Shown piece after piece: positions 35,401-42,426 of a stretch of 64,000 nucleotides of DNA. A model generated the notes under the pieces. The model was given only the letters and a program-made list of their open reading frames with translations, ran no database searches and had not been told where the DNA came from. The DNA comes from JARRJS01 sp037388885 (GTDB taxonomy: Bacteria > Gemmatimonadota > Gemmatimonadetes > Longimicrobiales > RSA9). The position numbers and the translations under genes were made by a program. The stretch's first letter is position 1. The number at the start of each line of letters is the position of its first letter. The DNA lies in the NCBI GenBank assembly GCA_037388885.1, contig JARRJS010000001.1, positions 11,382 through 75,381 on the forward strand, given 5' to 3'.

Positions 35401-35557
35401 GGTACCACGTAGCGTTGCCCGGTACGATCTCCTCCGGTTGCACCACGTACGGGATCAGCCTCGAGACTGGCTCCGTGTTGCAGCCGATCAGGCTGGCCCC
35501 GGCGCCGGCCACGCCCAGGACCTTCAGGAAATCCCTTCGCTCCATGCCATCGGCCAT
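32432..35557 (-). CDS. actB: Alternative complex III iron-sulfur subunit ActB (molybdopterin-like plus ferredoxin halves)
   Basis: 1041 residues. The N-terminus has a Tat motif and lipobox (RRDFLKVLGVAGAGASLIGC). The first about 740 residues resemble a molybdopterin oxidoreductase that probably lacks the cofactor in this family; it keeps a Cys motif CRECPAGCGMEV near residue 55. The last third is a four-cluster ferredoxin: CIGCSACVTACQ, CQQCGNAPCEPVCP, CVGTRYCANNCPY and CTFCVQRI with ACAQTCP. Electrons from quinol pass through these clusters to the haems. The ATG at 35557 has a GGGGAGCC site; a second ATG at 35545 is possible. Confidence 0.94.
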   Translation of the reverse strand: MADGMERRDFLKVLGVAGAGASLIGCNTEPVSRLIPYVVQPEEIVPGNATWYRTTCRECPAGCGMEVRTREGRALKAEGNPLSPISHGKLCARGQASMNGLYDPDRIPQALARDGDHWAKLTWDDAEQRVVSALAKGPAVFVTGGVTGTMDRLLDDWCQAMGVERLRFEAFAFEPLRAASRMLYGVNDIPVHDFEPAEVVVSFGADFMETWLSPVDYAHGYVQAHAFNAGRRGRFIAVTPHQSLTDLNADDWLPVVPGTEHLVALAMARAVVDATGRSGAVARLLEDVDVDAAAEAAGIDAQRIRDVAELFDRGGRSLAVGPGVSSSHGAATEVAVAVALLNHVAGNVGRTVHFERREQGVPASSYEDWRNLLQQIRNSEISSVLFYGANPLYSVPGGDDVAQVLGSVDFVASFATFLDETAALADVLLPENHFLERWGDHEPRSGVHSLVQPVMTPVFDTKQTGDVLLSMAKRAGKSLHTQANSFYDYLRARWRTGIQPRVDHQGTHFEDWWIQSLEAGVVVEEAPSQRPPALRATVLGNLNLASAATFGGPADAEFYLIAYPSYRFYDGRMGNRMWLQELPDPVSKITWQSWVEVHPSVADEMGLYNGTVVQVETQSGTVELPVWRHPGMRRDVIAIQLGQGHENMGRYAKNRGVNAARLLEPKVDPHSGGPVWQQTKATLRSQGRWERLAILTDRYTTTDREQVVETLQLEEARQAEPVRDLVAAIAGTATQAVKRAEGTGPQQVPAPGGEAEETHPLKQKVRTLQTDGGFQPTDVDAGPQAYPPPGTHYGEYTELQPRWAMAIDMERCIGCSACVTACQAENNIAVVGPKLIKDRRNIQWMRIERYFQVGETGGQTGGEGPYKGTTFLPMLCQQCGNAPCEPVCPVYAAYHTPDGLNAQVYNRCVGTRYCANNCPYKVRYFNWFTYDWPEPLNWQLNPDVTVREKGIMEKCTFCVQRIRDREHKARLASRPVRDGEIVPACAQTCPGQAIAFGNIKDPNSRVAQVAASGRGYRVLDELNTQSAITYLKRVVADEAEV

Positions 35558-35595
35558 CGTCTACGGCTCCCCGGCAACGTCGGCGCGCAGCCGGA

Positions 35596-36102
35596 CTAAT
35601 GGTGACATACGAAACAATCGGTGCGGACGTCCTTCTTGCGGTGGCAGCTGATGCACCAGCCCATTCGCAGGGACGCGAACTGCGTCACCTGCTTCTCATC
35701 CTGGACCGGCCCGTGGCATTCCTGACACTGGAGACCGGCGTGGATGTGCATCATGTGCGGGAAATGCACGTAATCCGGGAGTCTGTGTATCCTCACCCAG
35801 GGGATTGGCTGGCCGGCTCGCCAGTAGGCCAACACCTTCTGCACTTCAGGCTTGTCCGCCGCGATCAGCGGCACGCCCCCCGGGAAATGGCAGCCCGCAC
35901 ACACGGACACTGCCGGGATGCCGGCATCGATGGACTTGTCGGCTGATGAGTGACAGTACAGGCACGGGATATGGTTGTCCCCAGCATGGATGTTGTGGGG
36001 AAACGCGATGGGCTGCTGGGCTTGCTCACCTCCGCCACAGGCTACGAGGATGCTTGCCAGCGTTGCGACCACGACCGCGCGGACCGCCCGCTTGAATCTC
36101 AC
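35596..36102 (-). CDS. actA: Alternative complex III penta-haem cytochrome c ActA
   Basis: 168 residues from a GTG. A signal peptide ends in the lipobox LVAC. Five CxxCH haem motifs are present (CLYCH, CAGCH, CQECH, CISCH, CFVCH) together with spaced histidines such as FPHNIHAGD and FPHMMHIHAG for axial ligands. ActA is the first gene of the operon and the periplasmic haem subunit. It precedes actB by 38 bp. No convincing promoter was seen in the 208-bp gap upstream. Confidence 0.95.
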   Translation of the reverse strand: MRFKRAVRAVVVATLASILVACGGGEQAQQPIAFPHNIHAGDNHIPCLYCHSSADKSIDAGIPAVSVCAGCHFPGGVPLIAADKPEVQKVLAYWRAGQPIPWVRIHRLPDYVHFPHMMHIHAGLQCQECHGPVQDEKQVTQFASLRMGWCISCHRKKDVRTDCFVCHH

Positions 36103-36310
36103 AATTTCTGTCCCGGATGAGGGAGTTCGAATCCCGGTGCCGACCGGGCCATCGGATACAAAGGACCCGGCCGGTGCGCCTGGTCACGCGGTCGCCGTGG
36201 GGACCGCCGCGGACCGGCAAAGCGCGGTAAGATTGACGAACCGGGCGAGGGCGCGCAAGTCCGGACCTGGTGCACCAACGCTCTCGCCCCGCGAATCTCA
36301 GAGGCGCGAC

Positions 36311-36904
36311 TCAATACATGTCCAATTCCTCGGGCCCCATGAGTGCCGCACGCAGCACGTCGGACCAGAATGCGTCGAAGTCTTCTAGCACATCGGGTGT
36401 AGGCGCCGCCCGGACACGGGCGGCGCCCTCGGCATCACCCAGGTCGTCCAGCATCACAGCAATCAGCTCCCGCAACTCGGCGTCCCGGGTAGTATCCGCC
36501 ATCATGGCGAGTTGCTTGCGCGCCAAGCGCTCCTGCCCGGCGAGCTTCGCGGCTTCCACGTACTCGCCGATCTCGCGTCGTGCATCACCCAGCAACCGCT
36601 TGCCTATGGACAGCCAGGCCAGCGTACAGCGGGCACGCACCGCACTGGGCGAGATGCGGAGCAGTTTCCTGCAGACCGCGCCGGATGCATTGTACCGGCG
36701 AGCTTGCAGGTATGCGTCGATCGCCCGGCCGTAGTATGCAAAGGCACGCGGCCGGTCGTCTGCCTCGAAGCACAGGTCTCCGGCCCGGTTGTAGAACTGG
36801 GCATCGAATCCTGGCAGCGCGATCTGCGCCTGCTGCTCGAGGGACTTCAGCTTCTGCTCTAGGCCGCGATCCTGTTGTCTGGTGCCGCGCAGATTCCGAA
36901 ACAT
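36311..36904 (-). CDS. Tetratricopeptide-like helical protein
   Basis: About 197 residues from the ATG at 36904 (upstream in-frame sequence lies in the intergenic region and looks non-coding). Helical pairs such as AQFYNRAGDLCFEADDRPRA then YYGRAIDAYLQARRYNAS resemble TPR units. No signal peptide or membrane helix, so it is probably cytoplasmic. It lies between the act operon and a divergent lipoprotein/sensor-kinase pair. A 7-bp inverted repeat (36918) sits just before its start. Function unknown. Confidence 0.7.
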   Translation of the reverse strand: MFRNLRGTRQQDRGLEQKLKSLEQQAQIALPGFDAQFYNRAGDLCFEADDRPRAFAYYGRAIDAYLQARRYNASGAVCRKLLRISPSAVRARCTLAWLSIGKRLLGDARREIGEYVEAAKLAGQERLARKQLAMMADTTRDAELRELIAVMLDDLGDAEGAARVRAAPTPDVLEDFDAFWSDVLRAALMGPEELDMY

Positions 36905-36917
36905 CGCGTTTCCGGGG

Positions 36918-36934
36918 TCTCGACAGGGTCGAGA
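36918..36934. promoter_or_regulatory. Inverted repeat in the divergent TPR / lipoprotein-kinase region
   Basis: TCTCGAC-AGG-GTCGAGA is a perfect 7-bp inverted repeat 14 bp upstream of the TPR gene. It has the size of a dimeric-regulator site, but function is inferred only from shape and place. Confidence 0.35.
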
Positions 36935-37103
36935 GGGCTGCCCACTCGCACGAGCGGGAGCAGGATGAGTAACGAAACCGGACCCGCGCCGCCACCACGC
37001 CGAACGATCCAGGCCCGTCAAGGGTACTCGCAGGAGCGTGGCGCTCGTCCAGTGCCCGGTTCGATTCAGCAAGAAAGACGAATACGCACCCGGAGCCATG
37101 CTC

Positions 37104-37778
37104 ATGCGGTCCATATCCTTCATTCCAGCACTGCTGCTCGTCTCCGCCCTCGCGGGATGCGCCAGCCTGCACCGCGCCTCGCCGCCGGATGTCCAGGCCC
37201 GCTTCGACGACGCAGTCATCCGCTACGGTTACGGGGACCTGGCCGGCGCCACACGCGAGCTCGCCTGGGTCGACCGACAATGCACGGGCCGTGCCCTCGG
37301 CCAGCAGGCCGCCCTCGCCCTGGCCGCCCTCCACCTCGACGGCCGCAACCCAGGCCGGCACGTCGATACCGCCGCGCAGCTCGCACGCTCCTTCTTGCAC
37401 TCCGCCGACGCCGATGACTGGCGACGACCCATCGCCACCACGCTCTACCTTACGGCGCTTGATCTTGGCGCCAGCATGCCGGACAGCACCACGTTGGCTG
37501 CCGATAATTCCACTACAGGGCGCGCTCCGGCGGCACCGCAACATACCGATGTCCCGGGATGCGGCCCCGTGCAACCATTGCCGAATGACGCCGCCGTCCC
37601 CACCTTGCCGGTGTTGCCCGGCGAGCCTCTTATCGCCCGGCTCCGCGCCGTACGCGCCGACCGTGCACAACTCGCTGCGACGGTTGACTCGTTATGTACA
37701 GCACTGGACAATGTCCGGCTGGAACTGGTCGCCAAAGACAAAGAGTTGCAGCGCATTCGGAAAACGCTCAAGCCTTGA
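37104..37778 (+). CDS. Lipoprotein upstream of a sensor histidine kinase
   Basis: About 224 residues from the ATG at 37104, which has GGAG at 8-nt spacing; the ATG two codons earlier is too close to it. A signal helix ends in the lipobox LVSALAGC. The middle is helical (for example VIRYGYGDLAGATRELAWVD and HVDTAAQLARSF), then a Pro/Thr-rich linker with two Cys, then a C-terminal coiled helix ending in VAKDKELQRIRKTLKP. Size, anchoring and position beside a kinase recall QseG-type lipoproteins, but sequence identity was not tested. It probably acts with the downstream kinase. Confidence 0.65.
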   Translation: MRSISFIPALLLVSALAGCASLHRASPPDVQARFDDAVIRYGYGDLAGATRELAWVDRQCTGRALGQQAALALAALHLDGRNPGRHVDTAAQLARSFLHSADADDWRRPIATTLYLTALDLGASMPDSTTLAADNSTTGRAPAAPQHTDVPGCGPVQPLPNDAAVPTLPVLPGEPLIARLRAVRADRAQLAATVDSLCTALDNVRLELVAKDKELQRIRKTLKP

Positions 37779-37823
37779 TCCTTGTATCGGCGATAGGCGC
37801 CAATCCCTGTTAATCGGACCAAG

Positions 37824-39269
37824 ATGAAGGTTCAGTCCCGGTTGCTGATCACGCTTGCGGGTGTGGTCGTGCTCATGGCGATCCCATCCGTCTACGGGTT
37901 GCGTCAGCTCAATCGCCTAGAGGACATCGCCGTCGGCCTGCGCGGCCAACACGCCCGGGCAAACCTGGCCCAGGGCCGACTCGAGACTGAGCTGGCGGAC
38001 CTGGATCGGTTCGAGCGCAGCTATATCATCAGGCCCAGCAATGAGCTGCGCCGGAGCATCAACCGCTCACTCGTGCTGCTTCAGACCCGCATCGCCGATC
38101 TGGAAGAGGCGGGTTACAGCAAGACCTCCGCTCCGACCAAGGCGCTTGTCGATTCGCTGTCCAACGCCACACAACACGTCGAAGCCCTGATGGAAGCCGG
38201 ACGCTACGATCAGGCCACCGACTTTTTCGAGACGGTGAAACCGTTGATAGAAAGGACACGCGCTTCCCTGACCGGCATCGCCGACGTCATTGATCAGCGT
38301 AGCCAGCAGAACGCGCATCGGGCGGAATCGTTGAGCCGCGACGCAGCCGAGACGGTCTCCATCACCTTCATCGTGGGCATCGCGCTCACCGTCCTGGTTG
38401 GCATCACCATCACCCGCATGCTGTCCGCGCCGTTGCGCAAGCTGAGCGACGCTACAGCCGCGGTGGCCGATGGCAAATTCGTGGCACCACCCGACCTGCC
38501 GTACAACCGTAACGACGAGATCGGCGAGCTGTCCCGGTCGTTCGGCTCCATGACCGAGCGGCTGGCCGAGCTCGACCAACTCAAGGCGGAGTTCATCAGC
38601 CTGGCCAGCCACGAGCTGAAGACGCCCATCAACGTCGTCGGCGGGTACATCGAGCTGCTGGAGGAAGGCCTGTACGGCGGGGTGAACCCAAGGCAACGCG
38701 AAGCCCTGGACCTGATCCTCGCCCAGACCGAAAACCTCACACGTCTCGTCAACCAGCTGCTGGACCTCGGCCGCTTCGAATCCGGCGGCTTCCAGATCCA
38801 TTTCCAGGACGTCGAGCTGGGAACGCTGATGGACCGGTTGCACCGCACGTTCCGGGCTTTGGCCGAACAGAAGCAGATCGACTTCGCCATGGACATCGCC
38901 GCGCCGCTGCCCATCGTGCGCGCCGACCCGGATCGCCTCGAGCACGAGGTGTTCGGCAACCTGCTCTCCAACGCCTTCAAGTTCACGCCACCCGGCGGAC
39001 GTGTGCGTGTCACGGTGGCCAGCCGCGACGCCATGGTGGAGATCGCCGTCGAAGACACCGGCGCCGGCATCCCCCGGGAGGAGCTGGCCAAGATCTTTGA
39101 GAAGTACTACCAGGTCGGAAAAGAGGCGCGGGCCCAGGGCAGCGGACTCGGCCTTGCCATCGCGCGCCAGATCGTGCACGCGCATCACGGTGATATCGGC
39201 GTGGACAGCGAAGTGGGCCGTGGCACCCGGTTCTGGATCCACCTCCCTGCTGACTCCCAGGACGCCTGA
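37824..39269 (+). CDS. Membrane sensor histidine kinase with HAMP domain
   Basis: 481 residues. One membrane helix (about 7-24), a periplasmic helical sensor (about 30-175), a second helix (about 178-200), and a HAMP domain containing PLRKLSDATAAVADGKF. The phosphoacceptor is His263 in ASHELKTPIN. The HATPase has the N box in FGNLLSNAFKFTPPGG and the G boxes VEDTGAGI and GSGLGLAIAR. All catalytic motifs are intact. No response regulator is adjacent, so it is an orphan kinase. The sensor is an all-helical four-helix type, ligand unknown. Confidence 0.94.
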   Translation: MKVQSRLLITLAGVVVLMAIPSVYGLRQLNRLEDIAVGLRGQHARANLAQGRLETELADLDRFERSYIIRPSNELRRSINRSLVLLQTRIADLEEAGYSKTSAPTKALVDSLSNATQHVEALMEAGRYDQATDFFETVKPLIERTRASLTGIADVIDQRSQQNAHRAESLSRDAAETVSITFIVGIALTVLVGITITRMLSAPLRKLSDATAAVADGKFVAPPDLPYNRNDEIGELSRSFGSMTERLAELDQLKAEFISLASHELKTPINVVGGYIELLEEGLYGGVNPRQREALDLILAQTENLTRLVNQLLDLGRFESGGFQIHFQDVELGTLMDRLHRTFRALAEQKQIDFAMDIAAPLPIVRADPDRLEHEVFGNLLSNAFKFTPPGGRVRVTVASRDAMVEIAVEDTGAGIPREELAKIFEKYYQVGKEARAQGSGLGLAIARQIVHAHHGDIGVDSEVGRGTRFWIHLPADSQDA

Positions 39270-39275
39270 CCACCC

Positions 39276-39299
39276 GGCGGCGCCACTGCGGTCGCCGCC
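39276..39299 (+). terminator. Terminator-like hairpin after the sensor kinase
   Basis: GGCGGCG (39276-39282) pairs with CGCCGCC (39293-39299) across a 10-nt loop, 6 bp after the stop. No T-run. Confidence 0.45.
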
Positions 39300-39369
39300 G
39301 ATCGAGCGGCATCGACACCCGGCAGACGCGCCACTAGTTTGGACGGGACCGCAACAGCAGGTGCATACG

Positions 39370-39630
39370 ATGAGAGCCGGCCACCAAGACCACCACCTGG
39401 CCACCGTCAGCCACGATGGGCGCTTCTGGGACGTCTACCTCGAGATCCAGGAATCCGACCGACGTGGCCCCGCACGCGGACGACTGGCTTTCTCCGCCGC
39501 CGACGACGAGCAGGAACGCATCCGCACCGCGGTCATCTTCGTCGAGCCCAGCGAGGACGAGGTCCTGCGTCGCGCCCGTGAGTTCGAAACCCACCAGCTG
39601 ATCGGCCTGCTCCGCTCCTGCCTGCCCTGA
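39370..39630 (+). CDS. Small conserved-looking protein of unknown function
   Basis: 86 residues from the ATG at 39370. The sequence reads as a compact domain: WDVYLEIQESDRRGPARGRL, then FSAADDEQERIRTAVIFVEP and a helix with DEVLRRAREF. The alternating strand-helix composition and balanced charge are unlike the shadow frames around it. No membrane helix or signal. A hairpin separates it from the kinase, and it converges with a transglycosylase gene. Function unknown. Confidence 0.6.
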   Translation: MRAGHQDHHLATVSHDGRFWDVYLEIQESDRRGPARGRLAFSAADDEQERIRTAVIFVEPSEDEVLRRAREFETHQLIGLLRSCLP

Positions 39631-39652
39631 AGTCGAACGACGACGCACGGGG

Positions 39653-40348
39653 CTACGGCGCAGCCGCAGCCACCGTCCGGGGCGTCAGCCAGGCCAGGAT
39701 CGCTGCCCGGCCCGCCTTCGCGAACACACGATTCGGGTATTGCTGGCAATCCGGCGTATTCGTTCCGTGCACGCACCCGTTGTACCGTAGCAGGGCGCGC
39801 TCCACGTTGCCGCCCGTGCGCCGCAGATCGTTCGCAAAGATTTGCGCCCCGTGACAGATGTTCGTGTCGATGTCCTCCAGGTTCGCACCACAACCCCACC
39901 GCCCATCGTGCTCCGGCATCACCTGCATCAGACCCACCGCGCCCACCGAGCTCCTGGCATCCGGCTTCAACCACGGGTTCTCCACCAACAGAACCGCCAG
40001 CAACAGTCGCGGCTCCACCTGCGTCCGGTTCGCCTCACGCACCAGCGCCACCGAGATCCGCCGTACCAGCTTCGGGTCATCCCGGTACCGCAGCAGAACC
40101 CGCTCCATGGGCACGACCTCCGACCGATAATAGTCCGTCACCCGGTCGAAGTTCGTCTTCAAGCTTTCGGCCTTCACCATCAGGTCCCCAACCTGTCCCG
40201 CCGGATCCATGCTCGAAGACCGTTGCACGGGCACGCCACCGTATAAACGCCCGGCCGTCAACACAACGACCGCCAGCGTTCCCAACGCGGACCATAATCG
40301 CCATCGGCCGACGATCGCCCCACGCATCCATGTCTTTATCGCCTGCAT
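39653..40348 (-). CDS. Lytic transglycosylase (SLT family) with four conserved Cys, copy 2
   Basis: 231 residues from an ATG with a GGGGAGTCGATAG site. An N-terminal helix (LGTLAVVVLTAGRLYGG) anchors or exports it. The SLT domain has the catalytic Glu in AVLLVENPWLKPDARS, GAVGLMQVMP and LLRYNGC. The Cys spacing WGCGANLEDIDTNICHG and GCVHGTNTPDC matches copy 1 at 20285-21019, and the last third is nearly superimposable by eye. It probably cleaves peptidoglycan in the periplasm. Its 358-bp upstream region is unusually structured. Confidence 0.9.
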   Translation of the reverse strand: MQAIKTWMRGAIVGRWRLWSALGTLAVVVLTAGRLYGGVPVQRSSSMDPAGQVGDLMVKAESLKTNFDRVTDYYRSEVVPMERVLLRYRDDPKLVRRISVALVREANRTQVEPRLLLAVLLVENPWLKPDARSSVGAVGLMQVMPEHDGRWGCGANLEDIDTNICHGAQIFANDLRRTGGNVERALLRYNGCVHGTNTPDCQQYPNRVFAKAGRAAILAWLTPRTVAAAAP

Positions 40349-40384
40349 CTATCGACTCCCCTCGACCTTGTTCCTCACTCGGAC

Positions 40385-40442
40385 GGCGGGCCTGTTGCCC
40401 GCCGCGCTTGCCTACCCCGTGCAAGCCGTGTACCCGCACGGC
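40385..40442 (-). ncRNA. Candidate structured 5' leader of the transglycosylase gene
   Basis: On the minus strand three consecutive hairpins can form: 40425-40442 (6-bp stem GCCGTG/CACGGC), 40406-40426 (6-bp GCTTGC/GCAAGC) and 40385-40403 (7-bp GGCGGGC/GCCCGCC). The first two share two bases, so they could be mutually exclusive. The last is about 37 nt from the ATG. A regulatory role is a hypothesis. Confidence 0.35.
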
Positions 40443-40619
40443 CCTTCTCGTATGGAAACCGCCCGGCTCCTCCGGAGTCGCACCGATAACACCACACGGC
40501 GCCCCCCGGTTCCACCACGACGGGCCTCGGGTTGCCCCGCGAGCTATGCCATAATGACAGCAATCCGGCGAACGCGGCCTCCTGCGTATGTTTTCAGGCA
40601 GCGGCGGGCCGGAGGGCGG

Positions 40620-40648
40620 TTGCGGAGGGGATGGGGGGATGGTAGGAT
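40620..40648 (+). promoter_or_regulatory. Sigma-70-type promoter of the AbrB-like gene
   Basis: A -35 box TTGCGG (40620-40625), a 17-bp purine-rich spacer and a -10 box TAGGAT (40643-40648) lie about 58 bp upstream of the ATG at 40707. The rest of the 40349-40706 gap holds the transglycosylase leader and no other gene I can support. Confidence 0.5.
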
Positions 40649-40706
40649 ATTTGTTTGGTTCCCCGGGACCGTCCGTCACCGCATCAAGACTCACACGGGA
40701 GGGCGA

Positions 40707-40910
40707 ATGGCGCTATATCGGACGCTGTACTACAGCGATTTCAACGTGGGCGTCGGCGGCCGTGTGACGATCCCGCAGGACATTCGTGATGATCTGGGCA
40801 TAGCGGACGGTGACCTGTTGACGGCCCGGGTCGAGGAAAGTCCCGACGGCACGCGGCAGCTGGTGATGTGGCGTGCGAAAGAGCAGCCCGAAGAGGCCAG
40901 CGAAGACTAG
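40707..40910 (+). CDS. AbrB/MazE-type swapped-hairpin DNA-binding protein
   Basis: 67 residues from an ATG with a strong GGGAGGGCGA site. VGVGGRVTIPQDIRDDLGIADGDLL is the SpoVT/AbrB fold signature, with the G-R-V-T-I-P-x-x-I-R core. Such proteins are transition-state regulators or antitoxins. No PIN, MazF or other toxin adjoins it: downstream is a convergent acyl-CoA reductase gene. It is therefore probably a stand-alone regulator. The palindrome CCGGGTACCCGG at 40913-40924 just after its stop could be a target or terminator stem. Confidence 0.8.
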   Translation: MALYRTLYYSDFNVGVGGRVTIPQDIRDDLGIADGDLLTARVEESPDGTRQLVMWRAKEQPEEASED

Positions 40911-41034
40911 AGCCGGGTACCCGGACCGCTGAGCCGACCCCAGACGCCTTTCCGGGCCACGCCCGGACGTTGCTGCACGTCGTCCCCCCACTCCCGACGT
41001 CCCCCATTTCGCTTTCCCTGCGCCTTTCCCCTCG

Positions 41035-42426
41035 TCAACGGCTGTGCACATCCAGGTCGGTCCACCGCAACAACTCGCGCAGGGGTCCGTGTCCGTCGTG
41101 GTGCCATTCCACGGGCGGCCACGGCAGGTGTTCGAAGTCGGTGATGCGCACGACGCCGAGGCGGGCGAGCTGAACGGCGAGCGTGTGCAGGCGATCTCCG
41201 ACGCCGACGAGGGCAGCAGATTGCAGGAAGCGGCGGAACGGCCGCAGGTGTTCCGGTACCTCCTCCAGCCGCGCAACGGGCTTGACCCACAGCATACGGT
41301 TCAGGCACGACGGGGTGAAAGTGGGGTCATCGTCCAAAATGACGGTGAAGCGTGTGCCCGTCCCCGCCAGGACCCGCACATTCGTGCCGCCCAGTTCCCG
41401 GAACTCCGCACCACCGCGCATTTGCTGGATGGCGGCGGCCTCGGAGGGCGTGATGGGCCCGCGCGGCAGCTCGGTTTCGACGCGTTCGAACGCGTCTGCG
41501 ACTTTCGCCGAGAATCGTTCGGGTGAGGCATCGCCACCGCGCTCCACGTAAACGACGTGCGGTGACACGCATCCGTGCTGGTCAAAGATGGCGGTCGCCC
41601 GGGCGACCTGGTCGGCCGTGCCGGGGTCGGCGTCCCGGCCGACCAAGCCGAACGAGATGCGCGGTCCATGGAGCACGAAGCGTGTGCCGGGCTTCACCAT
41701 GTGCTGCAGGGACGCGGCAGGCTCTTCGCCGCCGTACACGACGACGGCGTCGGCTTCTTCGATCGCGGTGGCGTTCAGGTCCTCCTGCGTTCCAGGCCAG
41801 TAGGTGATGGCGAGGCACTCGCCGAGGCCCGGATCGATGCGGGCCAGTGCACGCGCGAAGAGCGCGGGCAGCAAAGGCTCGTCGACGCCGGTCTTGGCCA
41901 GGGTAGCAGCACGCACGAGAAGGGATCGGGCGGCCGCGGTGACGGCCACGCCGGGGACGTTTCCGGCAAAGACGTGGAAAGCCAGCTCCGGGCCGAGGGC
42001 GAGCACCTCCCGGGCGGCGGCCCGGTCGGATATGAACCGGTCCAGGACCGCGGGGTCGCCCAACTCCACGTTCAGCAACCGGAGCAGGGAATCGGCGGTC
42101 CAGTCGGCGCTCATGCGGTCAAGCACGAGCCGGCTCATGGCGGGCGAGTATCGAGTGATCGCCGGGAGCGCGGCCTCGGCCAGCTCGCGGAGCGGCCCGG
42201 TCCGCAGACGCGCCGCGGCGGCGTCGATGGCCGCGACGATGTCTGCAACCGGTCGATCGACGAGGTGCCGCTCACGGGCTTCGACCAGACGGCGGGCCAG
42301 CCCGTGCACGTGTTTCGGCGCAAGCACGGGCACGCGAAGTCGGACGTCGTCGTAGTCGAGGGTGGTCCACTCCCGGTGCTTTTCCAGGTCCAGGCCCGGG
42401 AGATGGAAGGCGTCGATGGCGCTCAT
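41035..42426 (-). CDS. luxC: Acyl-CoA / acyl-protein reductase, LuxC family
   Basis: 463 residues. LuxC reduces an activated fatty acyl group to the aldehyde with NADPH. The catalytic Cys is Cys286 in FDQHGCVSPHVVYVE, the expected Cys in a C-x-S-P context, and GPELAFHVFAGNVPG is the nucleotide-binding region. The ATGA start overlaps the luxE stop, so the two subunits are co-translated. Bacterial luciferase genes (luxAB) and the transferase luxD are absent, so aldehydes are probably made for another purpose, for example lipid or signal synthesis (inference). Confidence 0.88.
   Translation of the reverse strand: MSAIDAFHLPGLDLEKHREWTTLDYDDVRLRVPVLAPKHVHGLARRLVEARERHLVDRPVADIVAAIDAAAARLRTGPLRELAEAALPAITRYSPAMSRLVLDRMSADWTADSLLRLLNVELGDPAVLDRFISDRAAAREVLALGPELAFHVFAGNVPGVAVTAAARSLLVRAATLAKTGVDEPLLPALFARALARIDPGLGECLAITYWPGTQEDLNATAIEEADAVVVYGGEEPAASLQHMVKPGTRFVLHGPRISFGLVGRDADPGTADQVARATAIFDQHGCVSPHVVYVERGGDASPERFSAKVADAFERVETELPRGPITPSEAAAIQQMRGGAEFRELGGTNVRVLAGTGTRFTVILDDDPTFTPSCLNRMLWVKPVARLEEVPEHLRPFRRFLQSAALVGVGDRLHTLAVQLARLGVVRITDFEHLPWPPVEWHHDGHGPLRELLRWTDLDVHSR

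Noticed and set aside
36120..36150. A tRNA T-arm-like stretch (GGGAGTTCGAATCCC) in the leader of actA
   Set aside because: The stem does not pair in T-arm register, and there is no acceptor, D-arm or anticodon arm around it on either strand.
40443..40560. Resemblance of the transglycosylase leader to a c-di-GMP (GEMM) or c-di-AMP (ydaO) aptamer
   Set aside because: A few matching words (for example ACTCCGG) but the invariant core segments are missing.
40911..41034. A further degenerate copy of the octamer repeat in the pyrimidine-rich gap after the AbrB-like gene
   Set aside because: Runs such as GTCCCCC occur, but no two adjacent units match the consensus well enough.
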